Source: Theobroma cacao (Eukaryota; Streptophyta; Magnoliopsida; Malvales; Malvaceae). Taken from it: a stretch of 64,000 nt of DNA. The notes below the pieces were generated by a model. It had not been told where the DNA came from, ran no database searches, and saw only the letters and a program-made list of their open reading frames with translations. The position numbers and the translations under genes were made by a program. Position 1 is the stretch's first letter; every line of letters begins with the position of its first letter. Shown here piece by piece: positions 1-14,197 of the stretch. The DNA lies in the NCBI RefSeq assembly GCF_000208745.1, contig NC_030852.1:28851801-28915800 (forward strand). The letters run 5' to 3'.

Positions 1-67
1 ATTCCCAGGGTTAGGGCAAAATGACAGAAAGCACAGGGGAAGGACAATTGGCAATTTGAATTCGCAC

Positions 68-3000
68 CTCTGCCTCCTCATCTTCTGGATCACTCATAAG
101 TGAAAAGAATTTTGCCAGTTCGTCTCTGTCTATACTATCAACCACCTCATTTGCTGCATCTATAACCTGCAAAGTTCCATTATATTAGTGACAATTATCG
201 GTGTTAGATCTTCCCCTTTCAGTTGGAGTATTGTTAAGTTGAACTCACGACCCAGATTATTAGTCTCATAGCTGCTACTTATGTTGTTTGATGTTCTAAA
301 TCTGTAAACTTTTAGCTGGAATTAATATACTCTGGCTGGTATGTTTTGCTAAACACAAACTTCAACCTCCTTCTTAGCTACAACTTATAACATCAGAAGA
401 AGTCCATGCAAGGTCTAAGTCTTTGAGAACAACAAAGCCCCCACTAGAACCAAGAGAGGGTTAAAAAATTTTAGGCCTTTGTGGGCCTAAGAATAAACTT
501 AAAACATTACTCTGCTTAAATAAAAAAATAAATTAAAGAATATGGAGCCTAACAACTTTAAGAGGGAAATTCTTTCCACGCAATACAAATCTAACAAAAA
601 AAGAAACTATTTAAAGTATGCAATACATCATTTTTTAGAGTCCATTGCAAATTTAGTTAAAATCTAATTTAAAGCAACTGACGTGATTTATTGTATTACA
701 TATCTAAAGCTAGTTCAAATTGCTTTCATATTTATTCCAGAACAAAGTAAAACCAAAATTAAATCTTCTATAAATCTTTAGAAACAGAAAGCATAAATCA
801 TGCAATTGAGGTTCACACAAATCTCATAGCCACCTTAGGACACAAAAACTATGCAATTGAGGAGGAATTACGTGGCAGCAAAGCATAACTCAAAACAAAG
901 AAGGAGAAACCTTAACAAGACACTTTCCCAAGCAGACTCAAGAGAGCCATCGACGTTTTTTCATACCAAAATCTGCTTTTCATAAAACTCACCTCTTCAT
1001 AATGGTGGATTTTGTCCCCAATATTGCTCTGGGAAAGCAAACTTTCCAATATCTTCACAAGCAGTGGAGTGTATTTAGGGTATTCAGACTGCCAAGGAAC
1101 ACATAATACATATTAAAATTGATACAAAGCACTAATGACAGCCTAAAACAAGAAGTTACAAAATCTAAAAAGAAGTACTATCTGTTTCTTACAGTAAGAA
1201 TAGTGGGATAGCAACATGCACCTCTAGACCTAGATGTCATATTGAACAGAAAAAATAAGAGGGTTTTCATCTAGTTTCAGAAAATATATACCAAGTTAAA
1301 CACAATTCAACACAACAAGCTACAATAGCACACTTCTTCCATTGAAGAATCAGTGTGTCTAACGCTGGAGGGCACAAGACTTTCTCCGCCATGTTTGAGC
1401 TGTTTAGAGGGTTATATGAAATATTCAGTTTGTACTGAATGAGCTAGTAAACTTAGGTGCTGCAAATCATTTTCTACAAATAACTAGTATATATTGCCAC
1501 AAGCATACCACTGTTTTGAAAAGAGAAAAACAGAACATTCAACCTGGTTATGCTAGACTTGGATTGTGGTACACACTTACCCACCAAGTTTGAGAAAACT
1601 AACTCTTCAAATAATGGTTAGGGAGAGAGAGGATGATTCCTCACAAACAGCTACATCTTTCTTCAACTCATTGGATACGATATACAAACTAAAAAAAGGT
1701 GGAGAGAGAGTTCTAACCTTGAGAGATTGAGCTAAAATTTTCCATTCTAACCGATCTTCATCAGTATCTTGCTTCAGGCTTCCAAAAACCTTTATTTTTG
1801 CATCTCGAACCTAATTGAAGAGTGGATCCAGCATTATTCCATATATTAACACCAGAGAAAACAAATATTTTAGAAGGCTAAAAAATAAGGCCTCATCCGA
1901 AGGAAGATAGAGATATGAGAGAAGTCATCACAATGGAACATGTAAATATACTTTTCATTCAGGGGGAAAAAAGAAAAATAAAACACGTGGTCATTACAGT
2001 GGCCCATACAGCTAATGTAATTTCTTACAAATGCAATACAGAATCATGCCACCGCGGTCAAAAAGAAATATAACACTACAAAGACAATATTTTACAAGTT
2101 CCAATCAAGGCAACTTATTGTTGCCTTGCCTTGGTCAGCCCCCCCAGAGGCAACAATGCAAAAACCCAATGCATCCAAGGCTGGAAACAGAGGATTCACT
2201 AAGAAGTAACAGGGTCCCATAGAAATGGAAGGACTCAAACAAAAATAGTGACCAGATTCCAAAAGCTGTCAAGCAATATACATAATGCACCTCGATTGTA
2301 ACTCTAATGACACTGCTAGTTTCACACTACAGCATCAGGATACATGTCAGACTTAACACTTTTAACTATTAAGAACACAGCCTTATCAATATCATTGCCT
2401 ACTCCAATCGACACAAACAAACAAATGAATAAATCTCATTTCTGTAGTAGTAAGAAAGAATATCATTGATGTACTTCCTTCACATTACAAAACCTGCTAC
2501 TAATTGGCAGGTTTAAGTTCCCATTAAAATTGAAAATTTACATACCTGCAGCTTCTCCTTGGAACCTTAAATGGACATTTTCACATGACAATAGTTCTAT
2601 GACCATAAAGATGCAAGTATGATAACAGACTTAGGTAACACATTCTAGATTATAGAATTTCTTGCACTGAATTATGAAAAAGCTAATTAATCTTGATGAA
2701 ATTTGTTTCTGTTATCTTAATTGATACTGTAAAATAGTAAAAATCTTGAACCTTAACAAATAAATAGATAAATAAATAAAATAAACTATTTAAAGCATTA
2801 AACACCAGAAGTAATAAAAAAATATGGGTTTCCGACAAAAAATTCTTTTAAGTTTAAATAGGTTCTATAAGAAATTACTACAGTTTGATAACAACAAAAA
2901 CAAAAACAATGACGAGATACAACTTGCAACCAATCAATCAAGAGATACCAAGTTTAACATATACAGTTGCTCAAGTACCTCTTCTTCTAAACGTTCAGCT

Positions 3001-6000
3001 ACAGTTTTAGTGCAAGTTGAAGAAGAACTTTTGCCCTTGTCCTCATCAGTCTGTCAGCAAAAATGCAATTAGCCATGACAGAAAAAACAAGAAAGTAAAA
3101 CATGAAAGGAAAGCTCAGAGGTGCATCACTTAACAGAAGAATTGTTTTAGGCTCTTCCTGAAATGTACCATACAGGATGCAATAGAAATTGATGAATACT
3201 CAAACAGTAAAGGCAAAAATATCCCAACCTTATTGGGTGGTATCACATAAGAGATCTGATAAGATACGGGATTCTTTTTTGGATTTTTTCTCTCTTCCTG
3301 GCTGGCATATGATAGCTTCCCATGTGATATTGCTCCCAGCAGGACAGATCCTTGTGAAGAATTCTACAGGAAGAATCGAAGTGTGATTATACATCTTCCA
3401 TGCTATTACTAAAGTAAAAGAGACATCAATAAATGTAATACCTTTGGAAGCTTATCTTTGTTTGGAGGACTTAAATAAAATGCTTCCTTTTTCCTGGCAA
3501 ATAATGCTTCAAGTTAATTACATACTACAAATAAGAAAACAACATGTGGATAGAGTTGCTGTGGGTCTGCATGAATTATAAATCTTTGAAATTAAACATA
3601 CCCTGGAACCAAAACAGAGGATTTAAAGGTACCATTTCCCATCACAGGGCCATCTGGTTCAGAGAAAAAGTTCAATCGAGCAATATCCTGGTTTCAAAAT
3701 AACCATGGGGACATTGATTAGCATACCACAAAAACCATTTCCAAACAGCCATGGAAGATGACAATAACTAAAGAAAACGTCACTAGTTCAAAACAATTTT
3801 TTGACGACACATTTTTTAGTATACCCTTCTCCAATACCAAAATGACAAGGCATGAAAGACAATATCTAAACCATTTTCTGCGTACATACCTCATAATTTA
3901 GATGCAGCATTACAAAGTGCTTTATTTATAAGAGACATTTATGAAATATGAATAAAAAAGAAAATTAAGGACACCATGTTTACCTTTTCCTCCAAATTCC
4001 TTTCTATAAATAGAACTAATTGCTTCATTTTTTCCAAGTACTGCACATTGTCATGCCTGGAACATGGTAAGTCACGGTAAGTGCAAGCAAACTAGCGTTA
4101 AGCATCTTGTTAGAAAAGCTTGATAGAATGAATTTTCCTCTTTGGCAGCTATCCTACGTAAAACTTGTTTCCTTACCCTCCAAAAACAAAAGAGTTTTGG
4201 AATTTAAGAAAGGACAATTTCCAAGTTACAAGACAAGTCATGCCATTCAGGAATTTCTTCAATTAGATAAAACCATAACAGAGAGCCTAGGGAGGAGTTG
4301 TCATTTAGGGACAGTGGAGGAGAAAGTCCCACCAGCATCCAATATCCCTCATTCAGGAAGCAAAATTAAGTCTGCAATACGTGGAAAGTTTAGTAAAATG
4401 GAATGTACCTCAAATACAGTTGGAGAATGTATTCGCCCTTTGGAAGTTTTGAAGACTTAGGATAACAATCACCCATTGCATATACACGCTACAATGGATG
4501 AGAGAAAAGGGATTTTGTCAGGTCAGCATAATTGTAGCACAAGAAGAAAGTAGATGCTCATTAAAAATCCTGTTGTGTATGGTAACATATAAACTTTCAC
4601 CTATGTCTAAGGCACTGTACATAAAAAATGTAGATTCTACTTCATATGAAATAAAGGATAACTGTCTCAGTTCAAATCTAATTCACCAAAACCACAAATT
4701 TGTATCTATTGTTCTTTCAAAAGTAATTGACAGTAGCAATAAAAATGTACCTTGTTTGTGTCAGAAATCATGTAAAATTGGGACTCAGATTTAGTGTCAT
4801 ATATGCGATTGTTGAGCAAAGGAATATGAGGTTTTACTTCTGCTCCATCTTCCAATTTAAACTTGTAGCTATAGAAGCAAAGAAGAAAAAATCACATACA
4901 GATGCATTTAAATGAATGATTGCATATACCAAGGGCAATTTTGTATGAGCAACTGAAGACAAAACGTACGTTAATGTCAGTGCTAGTATTTGTTTCCCTG
5001 ATGGTAATTTGTCACGATTGGTCGGAAGAGTACAAAGTTTTGCCTCTGTAGGTCGATATGGAACTCTTATCTGCTCATTAACATAACGATTCAGAGGATT
5101 TTAAGAAAGATGCTTTATTAAAGTCTGAGCAAGCACACCAGAAGGAAAGCAACAAGTAAACTAAAGAAAGAGAAAGCATAAAAGACCCAAATCACACTGT
5201 ATAGGATAGCCCACTCTACCTTGTTTAAAACAGCAGTGGGGGCAAGTTTTTCTGACGCCAATAGTGCTTCAGCCTCAATTCTGATGGGTGCTTCACTTCC
5301 GTCAAGGACTACTTCTGTTTTGTTGACCCCAATTCCATGAAAGACGATCTAAATAATTTATAAAAATCCACATGTAAGGCTTTTTAATGCAAGAAATCAT
5401 GACACAATTTTATTAACACTTAAAAGAGTATCCCCACCTTCAATTCATCAAGATATTACAACTCACAGAACATGAAACAGTTAATATATAACAAATACCT
5501 ACTCGGTAAGGTTATCACATGCCAAAATTAAAAATAAAACTTATTCAGGATGAAGTCTCCTTGAGCACACCCTCAGGGAGGGGAGACACATCAGAAGAAG
5601 AAAGCAGAAACTCAAAAACTCTGAAAAAGAAAAATAGATCATCCACATGCCAATTCAACAAAATATTCTAGAGCAACAGATAATCCCTAATCAAGAAATT
5701 ATAGCAATAATTGACAAAAAGGAAAATCAGTCAGAGAATTGTACAATGGCTGGAAAATTCAAAATTGAACTTTCCAGATTTTTCGACAGAAATTTACCTC
5801 AAAATCTACAATAGTTGCCTCATTACTTCCCATGCCACTTGACCAAAACTGAGCTATTGCTAGTTCCATTGTTTGACCACCTACAACAGGAAAGGCGAAG
5901 CTTTTGGCAGTGGGAGAAGAAAATGTTACAACACTCTCCCACTTGATAGGCCTTCGCAATGGACAAATCTGCATGTTGCAAACATGTCAAGCAAGGCTTA

Positions 6001-9000
6001 GGTCAATCTGGTATGAATTCTCACAGCATGCGATACCTGGACAGTGTCAACAAAAAATCGTCTTGAAGTATCAAACCCTGATGTCCGCATGGTTGCCTCA
6101 ACCCAACTAGCACCAAGTGGTACCTCTATATACCTTCGTTCTATATGGCCTATTTAAACAGGACATCACAAAGAAAAAAATCATTCAACTCATGGAAAAA
6201 TCATACTATAATAAGATTCTTTAATGCATAAAAGGTGCAGAAGAAATAAATTGGCATCCAATTCTGTGCCAAAAATACCTGGAAGGAATGACATCCTTGA
6301 GAATGAAATTAGTGGTGGCCGATTCATTACAACCTTGGGCTTTGTTATAGTAATTGGGATTCTGAAAAGAGGACCACGCGATGGGGCTTTGCAATCAATT
6401 CCATAGACTTCATAATAGTGCAGACCATCATTAAGTTTGGTAGGATCAACAACTATGCTGAGAAGAAGAGAAAAGAATTCACCATTCTCACACAATCAAT
6501 CTTCCAGTATCACAAACTTAATTTGGAAAATATGATAATGGATTAGTCTACTTTACCAGCAAAAAGAGGATAAAAAATAATTAAATTTTAAGTCCATACT
6601 AGAAGTTTAAGAAAAGAAAAGAATTGATGAGCAGACCACAAATAATGATTAGATTAAGCACATTATATAAACAGTGAAGTAGTGTCAACTAACTTGAAGC
6701 TACGCCCATTGTGAGTGAGGAGAAGATACTCAGGAGCTCTCACAACTGTATTATCACTAGAATGTAGCTCAATACACTCCTCAAAAGGAACCAATTCTTC
6801 CAACTTACTTGCATCTTCATGAAATTTTGGTTCAACTTGCACTGCCCACTATTTAACATGTAACTTTAGCATCTGTAAAACTCAAGGATAAGCTGAAAAA
6901 CATGTAGTTGAAGGGGAAAAACTATCTTCACAACTATTTCTTTATTTTGAATCTGAAATGAACAATGAGATGAGAAAGTAAATAATTAAATTCTTGACTT
7001 TTGGAAATTGAACACTTGATGGAGGGAGTACAACATAAAATACCTTGCATGCCAGTTGATCAGTATAATGTATAACACAAATGAACAGCAAAGAACAGAT
7101 GATACTGATTTTAAGAATTTTCAGAAAAATACCCATCAATTAAAAATTAATCAAGTCTTTCAATAAGCCCACCTCAGTAGATTGTTGGCTAGCAGTGGCC
7201 TCTCTTAGGTAGATACCTCGTGATGCAGGAGCTGTAAGTGAAATACATCATGAGCTACAGTTAAGCTCCATATCAAAAATAAACCAGACTCCACTGAGAA
7301 TACTTAAGTCTCCAAGCAGCCTCAATTGTGAATTAATTGCTTGAGTATTGACAGAATGAATGCTCATGAAAAACCAAATATTAGGTAAAAATTAGCAAAA
7401 ATCTGACTCCAATATCAATGTAAATCCTCACAAAGTTAGATAAAACATATAAACATGATATCATTAGTTGCTCTTGGCACTTGTGTATTCTTTTTTCATA
7501 GGTTGACGCCTGCCACTAATATTTGATGACATTCACAAATTTGCTGAGCGCACAAGCATAATAGTACCAAACACATGGAACACTGGATAGTATTTGTCTG
7601 CATATCAACCTAAACTTACTTGATTTTCCAGATTGATTGATCGTTATTTGATACCAAACACATGAAAAATCTCGAGAGTTCCGTATATATTCATATGCAC
7701 TGCCAAACATAAGGGTCAAGATGAATTTCAAAACTATGAAAATTCAACTTATAAAGAAGCAAAGCTAAGGGCAAAATTTCTAACTTGTCAACTTGCATAA
7801 GCCCTTGTCCAGTGGTTAGCTTATCTTCTGGCAGCACACCTAAAGGAACAGACGTATTCTCAAGAGCTTTCCTTACACTATATGGGCTAACAGAAATTCC
7901 CTCAGCCTGCAAGCAACATTAAATACTCTTCCTTTAGATGTACACAGAATAGCACCACATCAGGAGGGAAAAGAAACAAGCAAAAACTAAAAAACTCGAA
8001 TAACTCATAGAAAGACCTTCATAGCACTAATAAGCAATGCAATTCCCCCACAAGCAGATGGAGATGCCATTGATGTTCCATTCATGAGCATGCGCCCTTG
8101 AAGGGTCCAAGTAGGAACGGGGGCAACAGCCCCTCCAGGAGCACTTATACAAACTCCAAGATCTCCATCAGCTGTCGGTCCTCGGCTGGACCTGCATCCA
8201 TTCCAACAAGTTAGATGCAAATAGGGACAAGAATGGACTTCATGTTTCAAGACCAACCACATAAGAATTGAAGTTAACTAACCAAGTGTACTCAAGCCCT
8301 TCAGCTGGAGGTTCAACCACAGAATGAGCACCTGCAGCCATTGCAGGAGACACATATGCACCAACTCCTATAATGCTTGAAGAGGTACCACCTGGAGCAC
8401 CAACCGTGCTCAATGCCGGCCCACTATTGCCAGCACTACTCACAAATATCAAACGATGTTTATTCACCACCTAAAATAAATCCAAAGATGACAGCCAAAG
8501 CATATTAGAGAGAGAGGAAAAATTACAGAGGTAAAATACACTATACAAATACGCCTATAAGGGAAGGTTCAGAGTTGTTACTTCATTAACAAGATCAACA
8601 AAGCGCCCATAGTCTGGTAATAATGTAGCTTCTCCATAGCTCATGTTGATTAGATCACATTTATGCTGTCAAAGGAAAAGGAGGTAAAAAAGCCAAATGG
8701 TTTTGATTAAAAAGCAACATATTATTATCGGTGATATGACAAACTGTCACACAAAGAGACACCCCTATATCATTTGCAGTACCTGAGACAACATGCTATG
8801 ATGAGTAACCATCTACACTAAATGCATGAATACATCAAAAAGATATATGAATATGTGTTCATATTGAACAAAGACTGGATATATCCCAGAAGGTTATAAG
8901 TAAACAAGCAGTTACATATGACAAAAAATGCCTAAGGACCATAAAAACACAGAAGTAAATAAATCATCAGAAAAAAAAATGCAATTTCACCACCTCCACG

Positions 9001-12000
9001 GCAGCTATCAGTGCCCGCGTCAATCCAGTTCCTGTCTCCATTGACCCTAAGCGCGAGTCTCCAATTTTACATGAAATTAACTGTGCTCCAGGTGCAACAC
9101 CATTTAACAAGGGCTCCTGTTAACCATCATGCAAGTGAGAAGATTTTCATTCAAATGTGAAGAGAAAAATGCCGCAAAAAGATTAATTAAGCTTAAACGG
9201 CAGTACCTGTGGGTGAAAAGCAGTAGCAATACCAGCAACATGAGTACCATGAGGAGAGCTATCTGTAACAATACTTAAGATATTTCCCTCATAATACACA
9301 TTAACAACAAATGTACAAGCATCTAATTTGCTAAACACGCCATATTTCCGTTCAATCCTGCAAGGATGGTTTCAACAGAGTTTGCTAGCAATTATATTAA
9401 GTTCATTTTCGAAACTCCAGAGCAGAAAATCAAGGAGGGACACTTAAATTTTTAAAAAAACGCTTAACAATATGACAGAATATACAAATATAGTGCCACA
9501 AGCCAAGCACTCAAATCCAAGTTTTACTTGGTACTACATTAGTATTAACATTCTTCCGTCAATGAAAAGTTATTTCGTTCCCTCTGTATAAACGTCTACC
9601 AAAGAAAGATTTATCCAACCGGGTGATAAGATAAATCACAAAGATGCAAACCTGTAATTAGTTAAGGGCACAAAGTCAGCCAATTTCCCACAATTAGGAC
9701 CATCCTCAAGACTCTGAGTGTCAAGAGCAACCCTCCATACTTCTCCATCATGCCATACAACAGCATCTATAACAGGTCCTTTGTCATCATAGCCCTGGCA
9801 CATGAATACAAGAAATGCTCAGAGCAATATAAATTTGGGTAAAGAAAAGTAATTTAATAAAATCCTTGACACTTACTTCAGCCTGCTTTCGTAATATGTC
9901 AATTCTGTTCTGGAGGTCTTCACGGGCCCTTTTCAATTTTGGATCCTCCACCTTCGTATGTTTCTATACACATGGATATAATAACACATTATACAGAGTA
10001 ATAGTAATAAAATGCATGCTGCTCAAGTATGAGGATATGAGATAGCCAACCAGTAAAACACTATCAGCAACACAGAAACCATCAGATGCACAGACTTTTC
10101 ATTTATCATAGAGAATCATTTTTATCACAGAAGGAAACAACATTAGATTTTGAAGCATATGCATAATTGATGAACAAAGGACACTAAAGAAAACATATAA
10201 TAAATGCCACTTATCAGCTAAAAGAATGATAAGAGTATATGAAGCAACTACGTAATCTTTTTGTAGTTAGCTAAAGAAAGAGTCTGTGCATCTCAACATG
10301 CTGAATATATTTCAATCACATAATACCCTTCTTAGCATGTGAAAATTAGATAGAAGATTAATCTTGCCAAATGAGTAAAATATCATTAAGGCATTAGCTA
10401 CACAGCACTGTTGCACCACAAGAGATGCATAAAAAAAATTGAAGAACTAGTTTCACTTTCACACAATGGATACAAAACTATGTATAAAACATAATTTGAC
10501 AATCTGCAGGCAATTATATTATATTCATTAAAACTTCAAAGAAATATGGATTTGACATATGAAAATCTATGTCTATGATCATACAGCAAGCAGATAACAA
10601 GAGGTTACCAAGTACAATTTTCAACAACCTGATCAAATTCATCAAGATGCATTACAGCCTTTGCAATCTCCTCCTGATTTTTTTCGTCCCATATTTTCTT
10701 TCTTTCTTCCTGCAACGTGAATAATGAAGGAAATGATGAGAAACTAGTGGTCATCAATTAATTTATCGTGGGTTAATATATCAAAAGTAAAAATTCTGAT
10801 GAATTAAACAGAAAAACAATTCTTGCCTTTAGACGTGAAGTCAATGTGTCCGTAAAGAGCTCATAAATTAATTTATAGCCTACATGCCACTCGCCAGAAG
10901 GATTTTTCCATGAAGAATTGACAACCAATGAAGCCCCTACATTTCGTTTTTTAACAAAATTCAGAACATGGGATTAGAAAAATAGAAGTCAACTCAGAAT
11001 TAAAATAGATGATGATGATCCAGCTACATGGGGTATATACAAAAAGAGAACAACACAGAACATTATCAAGAAGCTAAATACTCCCACATAACTGCTAGCG
11101 GCTAATCTACAATGCCCATGCATTTAAAGATTCACACATTTTCTTAACAGCACAAAAGGTATAGAGCGAATGGAAATGTCCAAGAACTACATTAAAATGG
11201 TCTCAGTTAATCAGTTGAAAGACAGAATGCAGGAATAACTTATTACTCAACATTCACTACAGGTAAAGTTTTAGCTATCACTACAATCTAGAATTTGAAG
11301 CAGCCTTAAGGAACATGAAAAAACCTTGACTGTTTCTACCATTTTAAACAAGAAATGCCATGCACACTTCCATGATCATAGGTCAATCAAATATTTCACA
11401 GTAATACAACCTGAAGCTCCGCGAATTCGACCTTCTCCATCAGCCTTCACCACTTTTGAGGTATCAACATCTCCACTCCCAGTGCTAAAAAATAAATAAA
11501 CTCTCAAGTAAGTTAAAAATAATAATAAAAAAGAAAAGAACCGATATAGCAGGCAGATAGTACAACAAGCTAAGTAGTAAGTACCAGTCAATAACATCTA
11601 AGATCTTTGGCTTCCCATCTGAAGTCAGTTGCAAGCCAGCGGCAGCCGGGTCAACACCAGAATCTGAAAAAACAGGAATTTTAATCGAATGACCAAAACA
11701 ATTTCAAGAATCAAAATCTTGTTTCCTTCTCTTTTCATTTCCAGAGAGTTTTTTTTTTTTTTTGGTCAATAAAAAGTCAAAAGTGGTACCAAAGATTGCG
11801 ATGAGGGCGCCACGGCCGTCGTAATGAGGATGAGCTTCAACGAAGCGATCGGCGGCAATCTCCTTCTTCGGCATCAAAGATGCTAAGAAAGTGGACTCGT
11901 TCAGTTTGAAATTACGAAGACGGCCATTCTGTTCACCTCCGCCACCACCACCACAAGAAGTATTGCTAGTCTCTATTAAAGAGCAAGGCATCGCCCTATA

Positions 12001-12192
12001 TGTACCACTGCGAGTTCCGCTTCCGTTTCGATGATGACTCCACTCCTTTTTGCTTCTTTTCCTAAAATTATTCTTCCTGAGCTTTCTTTTGGGTCCAATT
12101 ATTAGTAGAGAAGGAAGAGTGTCAAATGTTGGAGATAATAATGTCAATGTGGAATTGGCCCAGCTCAGCCTTTTAAATAACGGGTTTTGCAT
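68..12192 (-). CDS. TPP2: Tripeptidyl peptidase II (subtilisin-family giant serine peptidase), 3' end outside window
   Basis: Cytosolic exopeptidase that removes tripeptides from N termini downstream of the proteasome. Exons, in coding order: 12192-11790, 11663-11585, 11484-11411, 10936-10827, 10709-10629, 9963-9877, 9794-9652, 9357-9207, 9116-8994, 8665-8582, 8470-8283, 8191-8017, 7906-7785, 7699-7620, 7231-7173, 6848-6694, 6457-6279, 6149-6037, 5968-5798, 5348-5220, 5070-4970, 4868-4751, 4488-4409, 4056-3984, 3687-3602, 3493-3442, 3363-3229, 3050-2979, 1810-1718, 1088-993, 166-68. They sum to 3,711 nt (1,237 codons) with consistent phase. The subtilase triad is visible: Asp135 in DSGVDP, His362 in HGTHVAG, Ser548 in NGTSMASP, with oxyanion Asn460 in SSAGNSGP. 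The usual plant protein is nearly 1,400 residues, so roughly the last 150 lie past the left edge. The first Met gives a basic 67-residue extension before a second Met (residue 68, MPCSLIE); either could be the start. The intron after exon 4 begins with GC. Confidence 0.95.
11791..12192 (-). other. Basic N-terminal extension of TPP2 (possible targeting peptide)
   Basis: The first exon opens with about 67 residues ahead of the alternative Met at residue 68. It has few acidic residues, is rich in Ser/Thr near its start, and contains a dense Lys/Arg run around residues 35-50. This composition could be an organelle transit peptide or a nuclear-localisation-like tract. It is followed by a short poly-Gly run (about residues 78-84) before the conserved TPP2 sequence begins. 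That it targets anything is inference; the conserved peptidase core does not need it. Confidence 0.4.
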
Positions 12193-14197
12193 GCTCTTTT
12201 TTCAATTTTTCTTGTGATGGGGGTTAAGACAGGGGTGTTTTGGGAATTCTAGTAGCTGGGGCGGTGGAGGAGAGCCGTTACAGGGAACAGCGCGCCACCT
12301 GTTTATGCGGAGAGCGTTGTTTGTGGGTGAGTTTTGATTGGATGTGTTTAGGGTAGCGTGGGGGCTCGGCTGTAGTGAAATTACCGGTTTTGTCCTTGTA
12401 TTGTAAGGAAATGTCATCTAACTCCAATACATATCGAAATGGATATTTTTATGGGCCCTTTTGAGTTCTTTGTCAAAGTGACCGTTAAAATTTCACTATG
12501 TTAAAGCAATTTTTTCTGTACCTTTTGGAGTGATCATTGTTCTGTATCAATCGAAATGATTACAGGTAGATCATTTGCATAAATTTAAAAATTTTTAGCA
12601 GTAATTCCATGCGTAAATGAGAAATTAATTTGAAGAAAAAGACAGTGAAATTTATTAAGGAAAAAATGACCATAAAGAACCGAGATAGGGTGAGGCATCC
12701 AGTCATATTCAGCTGGCTGTTTTTTGACTTAAAATTCCTCTCATTGAAAGAAGATGTTCCAAACTCAATGCTTCTCCCTTCCATATTATTGAAAATAAAA
12801 AACAGGATAAATAACTTCCAGATTGAAACCAGTTTTGAACACAGCAAATCTTCCGTCAGAAACATCATAAAATTTAATCTATTCCGGGCAGAGAAGATGG
12901 CGTATGGGCCCATTTGGATTCCTGGCTTGAAGGAAAATTTCGCCACCTTTGTTAAAGGCGATTGGTGAAAGTGTGAGTTTCCGATACGGCCTTACCTGTG
13001 TTAGCTTTGCTGTTGCGTGGAATCTCCATTGAGGAGTTGTTTAAAAGCTTAATATTCCCAACTATTTTAAGTTTTAACTGACAATGCCAGGTCTGAAATC
13101 TTACCGATATGTAATGTAGCGAATATGTCCTCCCAGCCTGTTTCATGGATATTTCTATTAAGTATATAAAATGAGCTACATGCTGGCTGACAAGTCAAAA
13201 AAAAATACGGAAAGTATTTTTAAATTTATCAAGAATATTATGATCATTTCCTGGATTGATCCTTATGGATTTTTTAAAATTGAAGGGCATCGTACGTCGA
13301 GGTTTTCTCCTGTCCATTTTTGAGGACATTTCTGATGCTTCAAATTTTTTAAGGATATAGAGAGAACCGGGAAGAGAGGAGGGTTTCACGCCGACGCCGT
13401 TGGACCAGTCCTTCGGTCGGATCTGACCTGGCAAGGAGATAAGATAGGGAAAGCCGAGGATGCCCCCTCACTAGATTGGCGGTGGCCGGAGCTAACCTAG
13501 CTCCAAACTCCACCGCGAAGTTGGGAGGGCTAGATATGGTCCTATCCCCGTTGCCCCAGGCCCTTGGTTGACAGTGGAGGAAGAGGGTGAAGAAGAGAGG
13601 AGTAAAAAAAAAGATAGAAGATTGTTTTTATTCTAAAAATAAAATTATCCTAAAATATATAAAAATATTTATATTAAAAAAAAAACTGAAATTGTAATAA
13701 ATAAAATTTGTCCTGCTGTAACGCACGGGTATCTATTTAGTTTTAGACAAAGTATAATGCAAAAAAAAAAAAAAGAATATTTATTGTGACTACAGTATTT
13801 TGATTTACAAATTACGACCTCTGTTCAAAACTTTTCGAAAAAACTCGGATCTTTCAACGGTCTGCTATCCTGCTATTTCTTCTCAGCATCCTGATCAAAA
13901 GGCTAATATTTTCTCTATAAATTTGTTAAAAAATGAATGTAAATCAATTGGACTTCTTATTGATTCTTTTGATGAATTGGGAAAAATCATCTATAATTGA
14001 TTCTGGTGTACTGGCGTTTTAAAATATATTTAACCTATGACTATCTATACTTCCTTTCAGCATCCCCTCTCTTGTTAAAAGGTTACCTGCGGACCAGCTT
14101 CAACGCGTTGGCGAACAAGAAGAATTTGTCATTACAAAAGAATCATCTATCTTAAACCCTGCAAATACATTTCAATAGCAACAAGAATGTTTTTTAA
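12193..14197. other. Intergenic region between TPP2 promoter and pectin acetylesterase A 3' end, with a decayed repeat
   Basis: About 2 kb. 12,193-12,450 directly precedes TPP2 and must hold its promoter and leader; I see no certain core element. 12,560-13,150 has open frames on both strands but no recognisable protein. 13,195-13,745 looks like a decayed interspersed repeat: GC-richer than its surroundings, with an interrupted minus-strand reading frame and an abrupt return to A/T-rich DNA near 13,600. It ends near 13,740 with a segment resembling plant Helitron 3' ends. 14,040-14,130 resembles 22,700-22,790 downstream of the second pectin acetylesterase, so it belongs to the shared 3' region of the tandem pair. 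Confidence 0.5.
13195..13745. repeat. Decayed interspersed repeat, possibly Helitron-related 3' end
   Basis: A GC-rich stretch (13,340-13,560) lies in A/T-rich DNA. A minus-strand frame through 13,195-13,434 gives a Lys/Arg-rich peptide with no known domain. The right part (13,705-13,740) contains CGCACGGG followed by a T/A-rich end near TATTTAGT, which resembles the terminal hairpin plus CTRR end of plant Helitrons; the match is loose. No transposase or helicase is present, so any element would be non-autonomous. The family assignment is a guess. Confidence 0.3.

Noticed and set aside
4107..4794. Plus-strand open frames of 117 and 98 codons inside TPP2
   Set aside because: They overlap confirmed minus-strand TPP2 exons 22-24 and their introns and have no family features; they are antisense shadows.
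7516..7731. Apparent internal repeat VWYQ/VWYY at the TPP2 exon 14-intron border
   Set aside because: The second occurrence is in intron 14 past a good GTAAGT donor; the shared ACCAAACACATG is short and may be chance.
12560..12968. Overlapping open frames of 128 (minus) and 112 (plus) codons between genes
   Set aside because: Both strands are open over the same A/T-rich stretch, with no motif, start context or homology I recognise.
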